DNA of 64,000 nt, from positions 56,592-120,591 of the forward strand of contig NZ_JAACFU010000020.1 of the NCBI RefSeq assembly GCF_029051725.1. The letters are read 5' to 3'. A program made the translations under genes and the position numbers. The notes below the pieces were generated by a model that did not search any database, was not told where the DNA came from, and saw only the letters and a list, made by a program, of their open reading frames with translations. Positions 52,976 through 61,293 of this stretch are shown in pieces; position 1 is the stretch's first letter; the number at the start of each line of letters is the position of its first letter. The DNA comes from Bradyrhizobium sp. CSS354. Its GTDB lineage: Bacteria > Pseudomonadota > Alphaproteobacteria > Rhizobiales > Xanthobacteraceae.

Positions 52976-53467
52976 ATGGCTTACAGTCGTTTCGTCACGA
53001 TGATCGCGGCTTCCACCGTGATCATGTTTGGTCTGATGTATCTCAACACCTTCGCTCTCGATCACGTCTGGTACAGCCAGACCCGGACGTGGATGGCGTT
53101 GCTGATGGGCGCCGTCATGGCCGCCGTGATGCTGGGCTTCATGTGGGGCATGTACAGGAACCGCACGGCGAATCTCGCCATTCTGGCCGCCAGCGCCGTC
53201 GTGTTTGCGGTTTCGCTCTGGCTCGTTCGAAGCCAGCAGACCGTGACCGATGTTGCCTATATGGAGGCGATGATCCCGCATCATTCCATCGCGGTTCTCA
53301 CCAGCGAGCGTGCGCACATCAGGGATCCCCGCGTCCGCAAGCTGGCCGACGACATCATCGAAGCCCAGGTGCGCGAGATCGGCGAAATGGAACGGTTGAT
53401 CGCCGACCTCAAGGAGAAGCCCGCGCCCGCGGACGCGAAGGATCTGCCGCCGCGGCCGCCGACCTGA
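52976..53467 (+). CDS. DUF305 family membrane protein
   Basis: 163 residues from ATG 52976; ATG 52967 adds three residues but leaves only 1 bp to GGGA. Three membrane helices (about 8-28, 38-60, 66-84) are followed by a C-terminal DUF305 segment with the conserved MEAMIPHHSIAVLTSERAHI, whose paired His suggest copper or other metal binding, and a helical region with acidic residues (EAQVREIGEMERLIADL). A Pro-rich tail ends the protein. DUF305 proteins are often found with copper or metal resistance genes; none are adjacent here. Confidence 0.85.
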   Translation: MAYSRFVTMIAASTVIMFGLMYLNTFALDHVWYSQTRTWMALLMGAVMAAVMLGFMWGMYRNRTANLAILAASAVVFAVSLWLVRSQQTVTDVAYMEAMIPHHSIAVLTSERAHIRDPRVRKLADDIIEAQVREIGEMERLIADLKEKPAPADAKDLPPRPPT

Positions 53468-53483
53468 CGAAGCGGCCCTCGTA

Positions 53484-53696
53484 TCACTTTGCCGGGGCGG
53501 CCGGATTGGTCGAGCCCGTGGTGACGCTCGGCGCGTTGGTCGGGCTGGTGGTGGTCGTCTGGGGACCGACATCGCGTCCATTGTAGAAGAAGGCGGCCGC
53601 GACCACGGCGATCACGAAGATCGCGCCGATAGCCCAGCCCACCGGGCTGTTGCGGCGTGCTCTGTCTACTCTGCGGTCGTCATCCTGATAGGTCAT
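53484..53696 (-). CDS. small single-pass membrane protein, unknown function
   Basis: About 70 residues from ATG 53694-53696, preceded by GGAGA. A charged N-terminus (TYQDDDRRVDRARR) leads to one membrane helix (about 20-40, VGWAIGAIFVIAVVAAAFFY), then a periplasmic tail rich in Thr, Pro and Ser (TTTTSPTNAPSVTTGST). It is convergent with the DUF305 gene (16 bp between stops). Such short proteins are common in Bradyrhizobium and uncharacterised. Confidence 0.6.
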   Translation of the reverse strand: MTYQDDDRRVDRARRNSPVGWAIGAIFVIAVVAAAFFYNGRDVGPQTTTTSPTNAPSVTTGSTNPAAPAK

Positions 53697-53774
53697 CATG
53701 CTCTCCATCGTAGAGCAGGAAAACCTTGCGCGAGCGAAGCTGTTCCTAATGTGGCGCGGTTTGCAGGCCGGCGC

Positions 53775-54404
53775 CTATCGCGTCCCGTAGGCGCGGTCGC
53801 CGGCGTCGCCGAGCCCCGGCAAAATGAAACCGTTCTCGTCGAGACCTTCGTCGACCGCGGCCGTCCAGATCGGGACGTCCGGATGCAGTCCGCGCAGCCG
53901 TTCGAGCCCTTCGGGGGCGGCGATCAGGCAGGCGAGGCGAATATCCTTGGCGCCGCGCTCCTTCAGCCGGTCGATCGCGGCCACAGCGGTGTTGGCGGTC
54001 GCCACCACCGGCGTCACCACGATGGCCAGGCGTTCGCCGAGATCGGACGGCGATTTGAAGAAATACTCGACCGCCGCAAAACTGTGCGGCTCACGATAGA
54101 GCCCGATATGCGCGACGCGCGCCGTCGGCACCAGGTCCATCATGCCGTCGACGAAGGTGGTGCCCGCGCGCAGCATCGGCACGAAGACCAGCTTCTTGCC
54201 CGCGATCTTGGCCGAATGCATCGTCGCCAGCGGCGTTTCGATAACGGTATCGGCGAGTGGCAGGTCGCGCGTCACCTCGTAGCACAGCAGCATGCCGATC
54301 TCCTTGATCAGCTCCCGAAACGATTTGGTCGAGATCGATTTGTCCCGCACCAGGGTCAGCTTGTGCTGCACCAGCGGATGATCGACGATCGTGACGCCTT
54401 GCAT
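53775..54404 (-). CDS. uracil phosphoribosyltransferase homologue with altered PRPP loop (URC6-type)
   Basis: 209 residues from ATG 54402-54404, close to E. coli Upp (208). Most of the fold is typical: ISTKSFRELIKEIGMLL (about 24), VPMLRAGTTFVDGM (about 75), LIAAPEGLERLRGLHPDVPI and the uracil-binding C-terminus GFILPGLGDAGDRAYGT. However the PRPP loop, DPMLATGGS in E. coli, reads TPVVATANT (131-139): the first Asp and the Gly-Gly are lost. This gene is third in a cluster with URC1- and URC4-type genes, and in yeast URC6 is a UPRT homologue needed for uracil breakdown. It may act in that pathway rather than in salvage. Confidence 0.85.
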   Translation of the reverse strand: MQGVTIVDHPLVQHKLTLVRDKSISTKSFRELIKEIGMLLCYEVTRDLPLADTVIETPLATMHSAKIAGKKLVFVPMLRAGTTFVDGMMDLVPTARVAHIGLYREPHSFAAVEYFFKSPSDLGERLAIVVTPVVATANTAVAAIDRLKERGAKDIRLACLIAAPEGLERLRGLHPDVPIWTAAVDEGLDENGFILPGLGDAGDRAYGTR

Positions 54405-54459
54405 GACGGGATGCTCCTGAAATTGATCGATGCGCAATGCGACGCGTTTGGATTACGCG

Positions 54460-55698
54460 TTAGAAAACCGTGCCGTCGCTGATCACCTTGAGCGGCGGCG
54501 AACCATCGGGGCGGCGCGCGAAGGCGATGGCGCGGCCCGCGGCCCAGGTGCCGCCTTCCAGAATGCTGGCGAGCGGCAATGTCTCAGGCGTGCGGCCGAG
54601 TTTTGCGCGGACCAAATCGGCCAGCCGGTCCAGCAGCGCCACCGTCAGCGCGCGCCACTCGACGACGAGCAGTGAGTCCACCTCATGCGCACGCTCGGCA
54701 TCGGCGGCGTCGCGCAGGCGCAACACCTCGTGATCGACGAACAGGCCGCCGTTGCGATATTCGGCAAGTCCGGTCAGGCCATCGATGTCGGTGACGTCGA
54801 ACCCGGCGCGCTGGAGCGGCTCGATCAACGAATAGCTCAGCCATTGCGACAGCTTGTGCAGGGGCACGAGGCTCGAGGTCGCATCGCTGGTCTTGATCGC
54901 CGGATGGCGCCAGCAATCGCCGAGCGGAATTCCGGCAAGCTCGAGTCGCGACGGCCAGATCGGTCCGAGCTGGTTCAGCACCGCCGAGAGGATCGTGGGC
55001 GCGGGGACCGCGCCGCCCTTCGCCAGCGCCGCGATGTGATCGAACAAGCCGCCCGGCCGCGGCGTGTCGTGCGAGCCGAACACGTCCGCGCGCTCCGCCA
55101 CTAGCTTGCCCAAGCGCCGCAGCAGATCGGTCCGTCCCTCGAGCCCGAGCAGCGGATTGGTATCGTTCACCTGAAAGGCGGAGGTGAGGGAGGCGAGGGG
55201 CAGTTTAGCAAGGATGTCCGCATCGGCCCTGAAAGGCGCGCGGGGATCGTGGGAAAAAAGACCGCTCGCAAACATGTCGAGACTTGCAATCGCGAGTCCC
55301 TCGGATCGGCCGATGTCTTGCTCCGTCGTCACGTCGCGATATCGCCACGCCGCGCCCGCACCGGCATCAAGCAGCACGCTGACGATGGCAAGGTCGAACT
55401 CCGCGCGCGCCCGCGCGGCGCGATCCGGCCACGGGGCCGCGTCCGCGAGCCGCGCCCATCGGTTGACGCCGCCAAGCACGAAATGGCGCCAGCGCGCATG
55501 AAAGGGAATCTCCAGCGTCGGATAGGCTTTTCGCGTGACAGCCAACACGGCGTCGGCAACGCCGTCCATGCGATCGAGATCGATCGTGAAATGCGTCAGC
55601 CCGCCGTTCAGGCCGATCTCGAACATCTCGCCGGCACGCGCACGAACCGCTGCTGCGCTGAGCAGCGAACGGGCCTGCAATTCCAAAGCCTCTGCCAT
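54460..55698 (-). CDS. DUF1688 family protein, URC4 homologue (uracil catabolism)
   Basis: 412 residues from ATG 55696-55698, 7 bp after the stop of the URC1-type gene. It matches the DUF1688/Urc4 family, with HARWRHFVLGGVNRW (about 91), FQVNDTNPLLGLEGR (about 210) and FVDHEVLRLRD near the C-terminus. In the yeast Lachancea kluyveri URC4 is essential for using uracil as nitrogen source in the URC pathway, though its reaction is not known. Its place between URC1 and UPRT genes here is the known bacterial arrangement. No catalytic residues can be named with confidence. Confidence 0.85.
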   Translation of the reverse strand: MAEALELQARSLLSAAAVRARAGEMFEIGLNGGLTHFTIDLDRMDGVADAVLAVTRKAYPTLEIPFHARWRHFVLGGVNRWARLADAAPWPDRAARARAEFDLAIVSVLLDAGAGAAWRYRDVTTEQDIGRSEGLAIASLDMFASGLFSHDPRAPFRADADILAKLPLASLTSAFQVNDTNPLLGLEGRTDLLRRLGKLVAERADVFGSHDTPRPGGLFDHIAALAKGGAVPAPTILSAVLNQLGPIWPSRLELAGIPLGDCWRHPAIKTSDATSSLVPLHKLSQWLSYSLIEPLQRAGFDVTDIDGLTGLAEYRNGGLFVDHEVLRLRDAADAERAHEVDSLLVVEWRALTVALLDRLADLVRAKLGRTPETLPLASILEGGTWAAGRAIAFARRPDGSPPLKVISDGTVF

Positions 55699-55705
55699 CA
55701 ATCGA

Positions 55706-56962
55706 TCAGTATTTTTCCAGCGAACGCCCGACCACGCCGTCGACGTCCTTCTCCGGCGCGATGTCGGTGGAGTAATAGCCGGCGGCCTTCTTCGCGGCGA
55801 TCTCGACATAGGCGTCGGCGGGAATGAGCTCGGGCGGGATCGGCACGCGCTCGACGATGTCGATGCCCTGCGAGGTCAACGCGTCATGCTTCATGTCGCT
55901 CATCGAGAGGAAGCGGTCGATGCGCTTCAGGCCGAGCCAGTGGATGGTATCGGGCATCAATTGCTGGAAGCGCGCGTCCTGGACGCCGGCGACGCATTCG
56001 GTGCGCTCGAAATAGGCGGCGGCCGCGTCGCCGTCCTCCTGGCGCTTGCGCGCGTTGTAGACCAGGAATTTCGTGACCTCGCCGAGCGCGCGGCCTTCTT
56101 TGCGATTGTAGATCACGAGCCCGAGCCCGCCCTCCTGCGCGCCGCGCGCGGACTCCTCGATGCCGTGAATGAGGTAGGGCCGGCAGGTGCAGATGTCGGA
56201 GCCGAACACGTCGGAGCCGTTGCACTCGTCATGCACGCGGCAGGTGATCTTGGTGCGATGGTCCGGCAGTTTTGTCACATCGCCGAACATATACACGGTG
56301 GTGCCGCCGATCGGCGGCAGGAACACCTTCATGTCCGGCCGGGTCACCAGTTCGGGGAACATGCCGGCGGTCTGCTCGAACAGCGTGCGCCGCAGCTCGG
56401 TCTCGTTGGTCGCGAAGCGTTCCGCAAGGCCCGGCAGATACCAGACCGGATCGATCGCGATCTTCACCACCGACACGCTGCCATTGGCATGCACGACGTC
56501 GCCGTCGGCGCGTAGGCGCTTGGCGGCGAGCGCCTCGCGGATCTCCGGCAGGTCCAGTCGCGCACGCGTCACCGCGATGCTCGGCCTGATGTCGGAACCC
56601 TCGGCGATCTCCTTGCCGAAATTCTCGGCGACGAGATGCCCCCAGGGATCGAGTGCGACGATTTTTGCGGGATCGCTCCATTGCGGGAACGGCCCGATGG
56701 TCGCGGCCGGAAAGGTGTTGGTGAGATCGGGCCTACGGATCGGATCGAGCGCGCCGGCGGACACCGCGAGCGCGCGGTACATCGCATAGGACCCGCCATG
56801 GCTGCCGATCACGTTGCGATCCCCGGCGCGCGACACCGTGCCGATGATCGGCCCGCGGGCCCGTGCGTCGGCGGCGCCCCAGTGGATCGGGAAGGCCGCC
56901 TTCCGGCCCGGCTCCGGATGGGAGGTGAGGCGGATGTGGTCGGTACGGTTCGCTCGGCTCAT
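55706..56962 (-). CDS. GTP cyclohydrolase II-like protein, URC1 homologue (uracil catabolism)
   Basis: 418 residues from ATG 56960-56962, set by GGGAG 7 bp upstream. The GTP cyclohydrolase II zinc site is complete: C247, C258 and C260 in the same C-x10-C-x-C spacing as RibA (ECNGSDVFGSDICTC), followed by KEGRALGEVTKFLVYNARK, the counterpart of QEGRGIG. It has a 200-residue N-terminal extension and a C-terminal tail absent from RibA. These mark URC1, which in yeast is needed to open the pyrimidine ring at the nucleotide level. First gene of the operon URC1-URC4-UPRT. Confidence 0.9.
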   Translation of the reverse strand: MSRANRTDHIRLTSHPEPGRKAAFPIHWGAADARARGPIIGTVSRAGDRNVIGSHGGSYAMYRALAVSAGALDPIRRPDLTNTFPAATIGPFPQWSDPAKIVALDPWGHLVAENFGKEIAEGSDIRPSIAVTRARLDLPEIREALAAKRLRADGDVVHANGSVSVVKIAIDPVWYLPGLAERFATNETELRRTLFEQTAGMFPELVTRPDMKVFLPPIGGTTVYMFGDVTKLPDHRTKITCRVHDECNGSDVFGSDICTCRPYLIHGIEESARGAQEGGLGLVIYNRKEGRALGEVTKFLVYNARKRQEDGDAAAAYFERTECVAGVQDARFQQLMPDTIHWLGLKRIDRFLSMSDMKHDALTSQGIDIVERVPIPPELIPADAYVEIAAKKAAGYYSTDIAPEKDVDGVVGRSLEKY

Positions 56963-56975
56963 GACCAAACTCCCA

Positions 56976-57011
56976 AAAAGCCAACGGCCCGCCGCTCGGA
57001 CGGGCCTGGCT
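56976..57011 (-). terminator. terminator-like hairpin in the leader of the URC operon
   Basis: In the minus-strand transcript, AGCCA-GGCCCG pairs with CGGGCC-GT-TGGCT (11 bp with a 2 nt bulge) around the loop TCCGAGCGG and is followed directly by TTTTT. The URC1 ribosome site GGGAG starts 1-2 nt later. The structure could terminate transcription or hide the ribosome site. Confidence 0.65.
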
Positions 57012-57016
57012 CTGCG

Positions 57017-57044
57017 GCGTTGCCGGTGCGGTCACCGGCGACGC
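57017..57044 (-). promoter_or_regulatory. first leader hairpin upstream of the URC operon
   Basis: GCGT-C-GCCGGT, loop GACCGC, ACCGGC-A-ACGC: 4+6 bp stem with one mismatch, just 5' of the terminator-like hairpin. Its 3' flank CGCCGC can also pair with GCGGCG inside the second hairpin, giving a possible alternative fold. Confidence 0.5.
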
Positions 57045-57054
57045 AATCCAACAT

Positions 57055-57082
57055 ATTGTAGCGGCCAGCCACGACAGACAAG
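57055..57082 (-). promoter_or_regulatory. candidate promoter of the URC operon
   Basis: On the minus strand, CTTGTC, 16 bp, TACAAT fits the alphaproteobacterial housekeeping pattern. It places the transcript start near 57048 and gives an 85 nt leader containing both hairpins. Confidence 0.5.
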
Positions 57083-57352
57083 TTAATCGTGCTGCACAGG
57101 GCAGGCGGCTCGCGGCCAAATCCCCGTCATCACCGAGCCGGCAGGGGCTGCGTGAGAGCCACGCCACCACACTGGCCGACCTCGATGAAATCGCTGTAAG
57201 GCGATGAAGTAATTATGTTTTTCGTGCTTTCAAGGGGCGGTGCACGGCTTGCGTGGCGGGCGTCGAGTTTCCGGACAAAACGTGTCATCAAACCAAACGT
57301 ACAGATCGCCTTTGCCCGATCGCCTGCCTCATCGTCTTCCCTGGAGACCGCC

Positions 57353-58480
57353 ATGCCCGCCGCCGCCTACATCGATCCCCGCAACGGACAGCTCTATCCG
57401 CTCGACCAGCCGCGCTGGTGCTCGGACGAGCGCACGCCGCTGCTGGTGACGCCGGGGGAAGGGATGTCGCGGGAGGAGATCGAGCCGCGCACGCGATCGC
57501 TCTGGCGCTACCGGGCGGCGCTGCCGGTCGAGATCAAGACTCCGATCACGCTCGGCGAAGGCTGCACGCCGCTGGTCCAGCAGGCCTGGGGCGAGCTGCG
57601 CCCGTTCTTCAAGCTTGAATGGTTCAACCCCACCGGCAGCTTCAAGGACCGCGGCTCCGCCGTGATGCTGTCCTTTCTTCGGCAGATCGGCGTCGAGGCC
57701 ATTCTGGAGGACTCGTCGGGCAATGGCGGCTCGTCGATGGCGGGGTTAGGTGCCGCCGGCGGCATGCGCGTGAAGATTCTCGCGCCTGCATCGACGTCGC
57801 CGGCCAAGATCGCGCAGGTCCGCGCCTATGGCGCCGCGGTGCAGCTGGTCGAGGGCCCGCGCGAGGAATCGGAGGCCGAGGCCATCCGGCAGTCCAGCCA
57901 GACCTTCTACGCCAGCCACAACTGGCAGCCGTTTTTTCTCGAAGGCACCAAGTCGCTCGCCTATGAGATCTGGGAAGATCTCGGCTTTCGCGCCCCCGAC
58001 AACGTCATCGTCCCCGTCGGTGCCGGCAGCTCTCTGCTCGGTTGCGCCTTTGGTTTCCGTGAGCTGTTGAAAGCCGGTCAGATCACCAAGCTGCCGCGCC
58101 TGTTTGCGGCGCAGCCGCTCCATTGCTCGCCGATCGATGCAAGCTTCAAGGCGGGCGTCGATACGCCTGTCGCGCGCGAGGTGAACAAGACCATCGCCGA
58201 AGGCACTGCGATCAAGCATCCGCTGCGCCTGCGCGAGATCATCGGCGCGTTGCGTGAGAGCGGCGGCGGCACCATCGCGCTCACCGAGGATGAGATCGTC
58301 GCCGCGCTGCGGCGTCTTGCGCGGCAGGGCCTGTTTGCCGAGCCGACCAGCGCAAGTGCTGCCGCCGTGGTGGACAAACTATCCGCCACCGGTGCCATCA
58401 AGGCGAACGAGACCACCGTCGCGGTTCTCACCGGCACCGGCCTCAAGGCCGCGACCATCGTTGCCGATCTCGTGCAATAG
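57353..58480 (+). CDS. threonine synthase-like PLP-dependent enzyme
   Basis: 375 residues from ATG 57353 behind GGAGA. Fold-type II PLP enzyme: the cofactor Lys is K98 in NPTGSFKDRGSAVM, the phosphate-binding Gly/Ser loop corresponds to SSGNGGSSMAGLGA (about 124), and a late Ser/Thr in VLTGTGLKAATI contacts the pyridine ring. An N-terminal segment (PLDQPRWCSDERTPL) resembles the short Cys-containing lid of class II threonine synthases. The housekeeping threonine synthase is usually longer, so this may be a paralogue acting on a related O-phospho or hydroxy amino acid. It is divergent from the URC operon. Confidence 0.85.
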   Translation: MPAAAYIDPRNGQLYPLDQPRWCSDERTPLLVTPGEGMSREEIEPRTRSLWRYRAALPVEIKTPITLGEGCTPLVQQAWGELRPFFKLEWFNPTGSFKDRGSAVMLSFLRQIGVEAILEDSSGNGGSSMAGLGAAGGMRVKILAPASTSPAKIAQVRAYGAAVQLVEGPREESEAEAIRQSSQTFYASHNWQPFFLEGTKSLAYEIWEDLGFRAPDNVIVPVGAGSSLLGCAFGFRELLKAGQITKLPRLFAAQPLHCSPIDASFKAGVDTPVAREVNKTIAEGTAIKHPLRLREIIGALRESGGGTIALTEDEIVAALRRLARQGLFAEPTSASAAAVVDKLSATGAIKANETTVAVLTGTGLKAATIVADLVQ

Positions 58481-58582
58481 GACCGCGAGGAGGCGAAGCC
58501 GTCGCCGTCATGGGCCCGCGTTGAACCTTTGGCATCCCTCGTCAGCCTCATGGAGATTGACATCGAGCGAAGGGAGAGTTCC

Positions 58583-59389
58583 ATGACCGCGCAAGACCCG
58601 TTTGCTGGTTTCAAGGCAGTCCAGAAGGAAGCCTGGTCGCTGTTCACGCCGATGGAGGTGTTCACGACGCCCTCGGCCGCCAAGCTCGTGAGTTTCGCCG
58701 GGGTCGCGACCGGCCAAAGGCTGCTCGACGTCGGCTGCGGCACCGGCGTCGCCGCGATCACGGCGGCGCGCCGCGGAGCGAAGGTCAGGGGTCTCGACCT
58801 GTCGCCTGTCCTGGTCGAGCGCGCCCGCGAGCACGCGCAGCTGGCGAACCTCGATCTCGACTTCACCGAAGGTGACGCCGAAAGCCTGCCCTACGGCGAC
58901 AACGAGTTCGACGTCGTGCTCAGCCAGTTCGGCCACATGTTCGCGCCGCGCCCCGAGGTCGCCATCGGCGAGATGCTGCGCGTGCTCAAGCCCGGCGGCA
59001 CCATCGCCTTCTCCACCTGGCCGCCGCATCTCTATGTCGGGCGGATGTTCGCGTTGATCGGCCGCCATCTGCCGCCGCCCGAGGGCGTGGCATCACCGGT
59101 GTCGTGGGGCGATCCGAAGATCGTCGCCGAACGTCTCGCGGGGAAAGTGAAGGACATCGCCTTCGACATGGACATCATGACACCGTCCGCACTCAGCCCG
59201 CAGCATTTCCGCCGCACCATGGAAACGACGATCGGGCCTTTGATCAAGCTCGTCGCCCAGTACAAGGACGAGCCGGACAGGCTGCGGAGTTTTCGCAGCG
59301 AGTTCGAGGCGCTGATCTCCGAATATTTCGACGGAAGCAACAACGTGATGCGCCAGCAATTTTTGATGTCGAAGGCAAGGAAGGCGTGA
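58583..59389 (+). CDS. class I SAM-dependent methyltransferase
   Basis: 268 residues from ATG 58583, set by AGGGAGAG. Methyltransf_11-type fold: motif I LLDVGCGTGVAAI (48-60), acidic end of beta-2 in VRGLDLSPVLVERA, motif II EGDAESLPYGDNEFDVVLSQFG (about 106) and GEMLRVLKPGGTIAFSTW (about 134). This is the UbiE/ArsM-like small-molecule subgroup. The C-terminal 100 residues vary and set the substrate. It starts 102 bp after the threonine-synthase-like gene and may be co-transcribed. The substrate is unknown. Confidence 0.88.
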   Translation: MTAQDPFAGFKAVQKEAWSLFTPMEVFTTPSAAKLVSFAGVATGQRLLDVGCGTGVAAITAARRGAKVRGLDLSPVLVERAREHAQLANLDLDFTEGDAESLPYGDNEFDVVLSQFGHMFAPRPEVAIGEMLRVLKPGGTIAFSTWPPHLYVGRMFALIGRHLPPPEGVASPVSWGDPKIVAERLAGKVKDIAFDMDIMTPSALSPQHFRRTMETTIGPLIKLVAQYKDEPDRLRSFRSEFEALISEYFDGSNNVMRQQFLMSKARKA

Positions 59390-59410
59390 GGCGGCGTTGA
59401 CGGTGACTTC

Positions 59411-59560
59411 CCTTCTCCCCTTGCGGGAGAAGGTGGCGCGAAGCGCCGGATGAGGGGTTCTATCGGCGAACTAGGACGTGAAAGATTTACGTGCGGAGAG
59501 AGACCCCTCATCCGTCTCGCCGCTACGCGGCGAGCCACCTTCTCCCGCAAGGGGAGAAGG
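59411..59560. repeat. dispersed inverted repeat, family D, copy 2
   Basis: CCTTCTCCCCTTGCGGGAGAAGGTGGC and its right-hand counterpart CCACCTTCTCCCGCAAGGGGAGAAGG, with inner GATGAGGGGT / ACCCCTCATC arms. Same family as 35413-35561. It lies between convergent genes. Confidence 0.85.
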
Positions 59561-59570
59561 TGGAAGTTCT

Positions 59571-60386
59571 CTACTCCTTCAGTTCGTTCACCCGCTTCAC
59601 CCAGATGCGCACATCTGTGAGCACGTCGGGCAGCACCGCCTTGACCTCATGTATGGTCATGCCGGCCTTGATGCGGGGATCGTAGAGCAGGTTGAGGATG
59701 TACTGGTCGTAGACGTCGAAATAGCCCATCGAGACGTTGTCGTTGAACATGGTCCAGGGCACGCTCGCGGTGTCGTTGATCGGGCCGAGCGATTGCAGCA
59801 GCTCCTCATAGGCGCAGTCGAGAAAGGTGAAATCGCCGTTGTCGACGGTGAGGATGACGTCGGAATGCTCGATCTCGAAATTGTCGTTCTTGCGAAACCC
59901 TGACAGGCATTGCGGATCGAGCGAGGTGCGGATCTCGCGGGCCTTCTCCGCACCGTAGAAGCTCGAGATGGTGCGGAACAGATCGCGGTCGCGCACGAGC
60001 TTCACTCGCACATTCGCCGCCTCGCTGCTGTCGATCATGGCGATGTCGAGATGCTGCACGCGCTTGCCGATGTCGGCCACGACCTTTGCGAGCTGCGCCT
60101 TGCGGTCGGCGCGGTCGCTCTCGGCGAACACGCGCACCGGCCCGTCGAACTTGCGGATGCGGTCGACACGGCCGGCAAGGTGGTATTCGGCGCCGAACGC
60201 CGTCTTGAGAAAGCCATCGACGATCTCGCCGTCGGTAAAGCTCTTCTTCTCGGCGCGCTGGCGCGAGGCGATCGCGGGCAATTCGCCCGCGACGACGATG
60301 GTAGCGGTGTCAGGGGCAAACGCGACGGTGGCGAGCGCCAGCAGGGCGATGCGAAAGCCGGACGAAGGCAGGGCCATTGCGCTCAT
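59571..60386 (-). CDS. exported DUF2927 family protein
   Basis: 271 residues if ATG 60384-60386 is used (ATG 60377 is possible; neither has a strong ribosome site). A signal peptide (about 1-33) is followed by a DUF2927 domain: FLKTAFGAEYH (about 60), RVRKFDGPVRVF-like IRKFDGPVRVFAES and VRVKLVRDRDLF. Three Cys in the mature part (LDPQCLSG, FLDCAYEEL) may form a disulfide. The domain is found in periplasmic proteins of unknown role. It is followed on the same strand by nothing closer than the repeat, and preceded by an L,D-transpeptidase gene. Confidence 0.8.
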   Translation of the reverse strand: MSAMALPSSGFRIALLALATVAFAPDTATIVVAGELPAIASRQRAEKKSFTDGEIVDGFLKTAFGAEYHLAGRVDRIRKFDGPVRVFAESDRADRKAQLAKVVADIGKRVQHLDIAMIDSSEAANVRVKLVRDRDLFRTISSFYGAEKAREIRTSLDPQCLSGFRKNDNFEIEHSDVILTVDNGDFTFLDCAYEELLQSLGPINDTASVPWTMFNDNVSMGYFDVYDQYILNLLYDPRIKAGMTIHEVKAVLPDVLTDVRIWVKRVNELKE

Positions 60387-60458
60387 TGCCGGGCGACGCT
60401 GCCGTATTCGGAAGCGACGCACAAGGCCGCATATTCACGCGCCCTGCGGGTTCCTGCT

Positions 60459-61037
60459 CTAGTTGTTCAGCACGACCACGGTGGTGCCGACCCCGACGCG
60501 GCCGTAGAGGTCGCTGACGTCCTCGTTGGTCATGCGGAAGCAGCCCGAGGACACCGCCTGGCCGATCGTCTCCGGCTCGTTGGAGCCGTGGATCCGGTAG
60601 AGCGTCGAACCCAGATACATCGCGCGCGCACCGAGCGGATTCTCGACGCCGCCCTTCATATGACGCGGCAGGTCCGGCCGGCGGGCCAGCATCTGCGACG
60701 GCGGCGTCCAGTCCGGCCATTCCTTCTTGGCGGTGATCCTGTGCACGCCGCCCCAGCGGAAGCCGTCGCGGCCGACGCCGATGCCGTAGCGCAGGGCCTG
60801 GCCGTTCTGGAGCACCAGATAGAGCCGGCGCTCCGAGGTGTTCACCACGATCGTGCCGGGGGCGTAATTGCCGTTATACATGACGGTGGTACGGGGGACC
60901 GGGCTCGAGCCGCCGCGGAAGAAATTCGGGCCGCCGCCCATGATGTCGCGCGAGTCGAACTCCTCGGCGAAGGCGCCGCCGGCGGTAGCCGACAGCAGTG
61001 CGATGGCGGCAAGCGGCGCGGCAAAAAACCGGATCAT
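60459..61037 (-). CDS. L,D-transpeptidase (YkuD domain)
   Basis: 192 residues. A signal peptide (about 1-25) and a YkuD domain at about 60-190, with the catalytic block H150 GSNEPETIGQAVSSGC166FRM. The Cys nucleophile and first His are present; the residue before GC, usually His in SHGC, is Ser (SSGC), a variant that is widespread in alphaproteobacterial family members. It forms 3-3 crosslinks or attaches proteins to peptidoglycan in the periplasm. GGGGGAACA precedes the ATG. Upstream of the DUF2927 gene by 72 bp, possibly co-transcribed. Confidence 0.92.
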   Translation of the reverse strand: MIRFFAAPLAAIALLSATAGGAFAEEFDSRDIMGGGPNFFRGGSSPVPRTTVMYNGNYAPGTIVVNTSERRLYLVLQNGQALRYGIGVGRDGFRWGGVHRITAKKEWPDWTPPSQMLARRPDLPRHMKGGVENPLGARAMYLGSTLYRIHGSNEPETIGQAVSSGCFRMTNEDVSDLYGRVGVGTTVVVLNN

Positions 61038-61293
61038 TGTTCCCCCAGCAAAAAAATCGATTCAACTGAAGTCACAGGCCATATTTGCGAGCTTTCCGCA
61101 AGCCACGGCACCGTGAGGGAGGCATCCTTAATGAACGGCGTTACCAAATCGGCAACCATGCCAATTTGCCGGAAAGCATTAGCCAAACGGGCGCATCGCA
61201 GGGCGGCGATGCCGGCTATTGCTTTGACGAGACGAGCGAACAATGATTGATCGGACGGATTGTTGGAACATTGCCGGTTGCAGGAGCTGACGG

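Larger units (their letters stand above)
56963..57352. other. intergenic region between the URC1-type gene and the threonine-synthase-like gene
   Basis: A 390 bp divergent spacer. Its left part (56963-57076) holds the leader and promoter of the minus-strand URC operon. Its right part has an AT-richer segment (57190-57220, GAAGTAATTATGTTTTTCG) that could serve the rightward gene. A frame extending upstream of 57353 is not supported. No small gene is seen. Confidence 0.5.
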
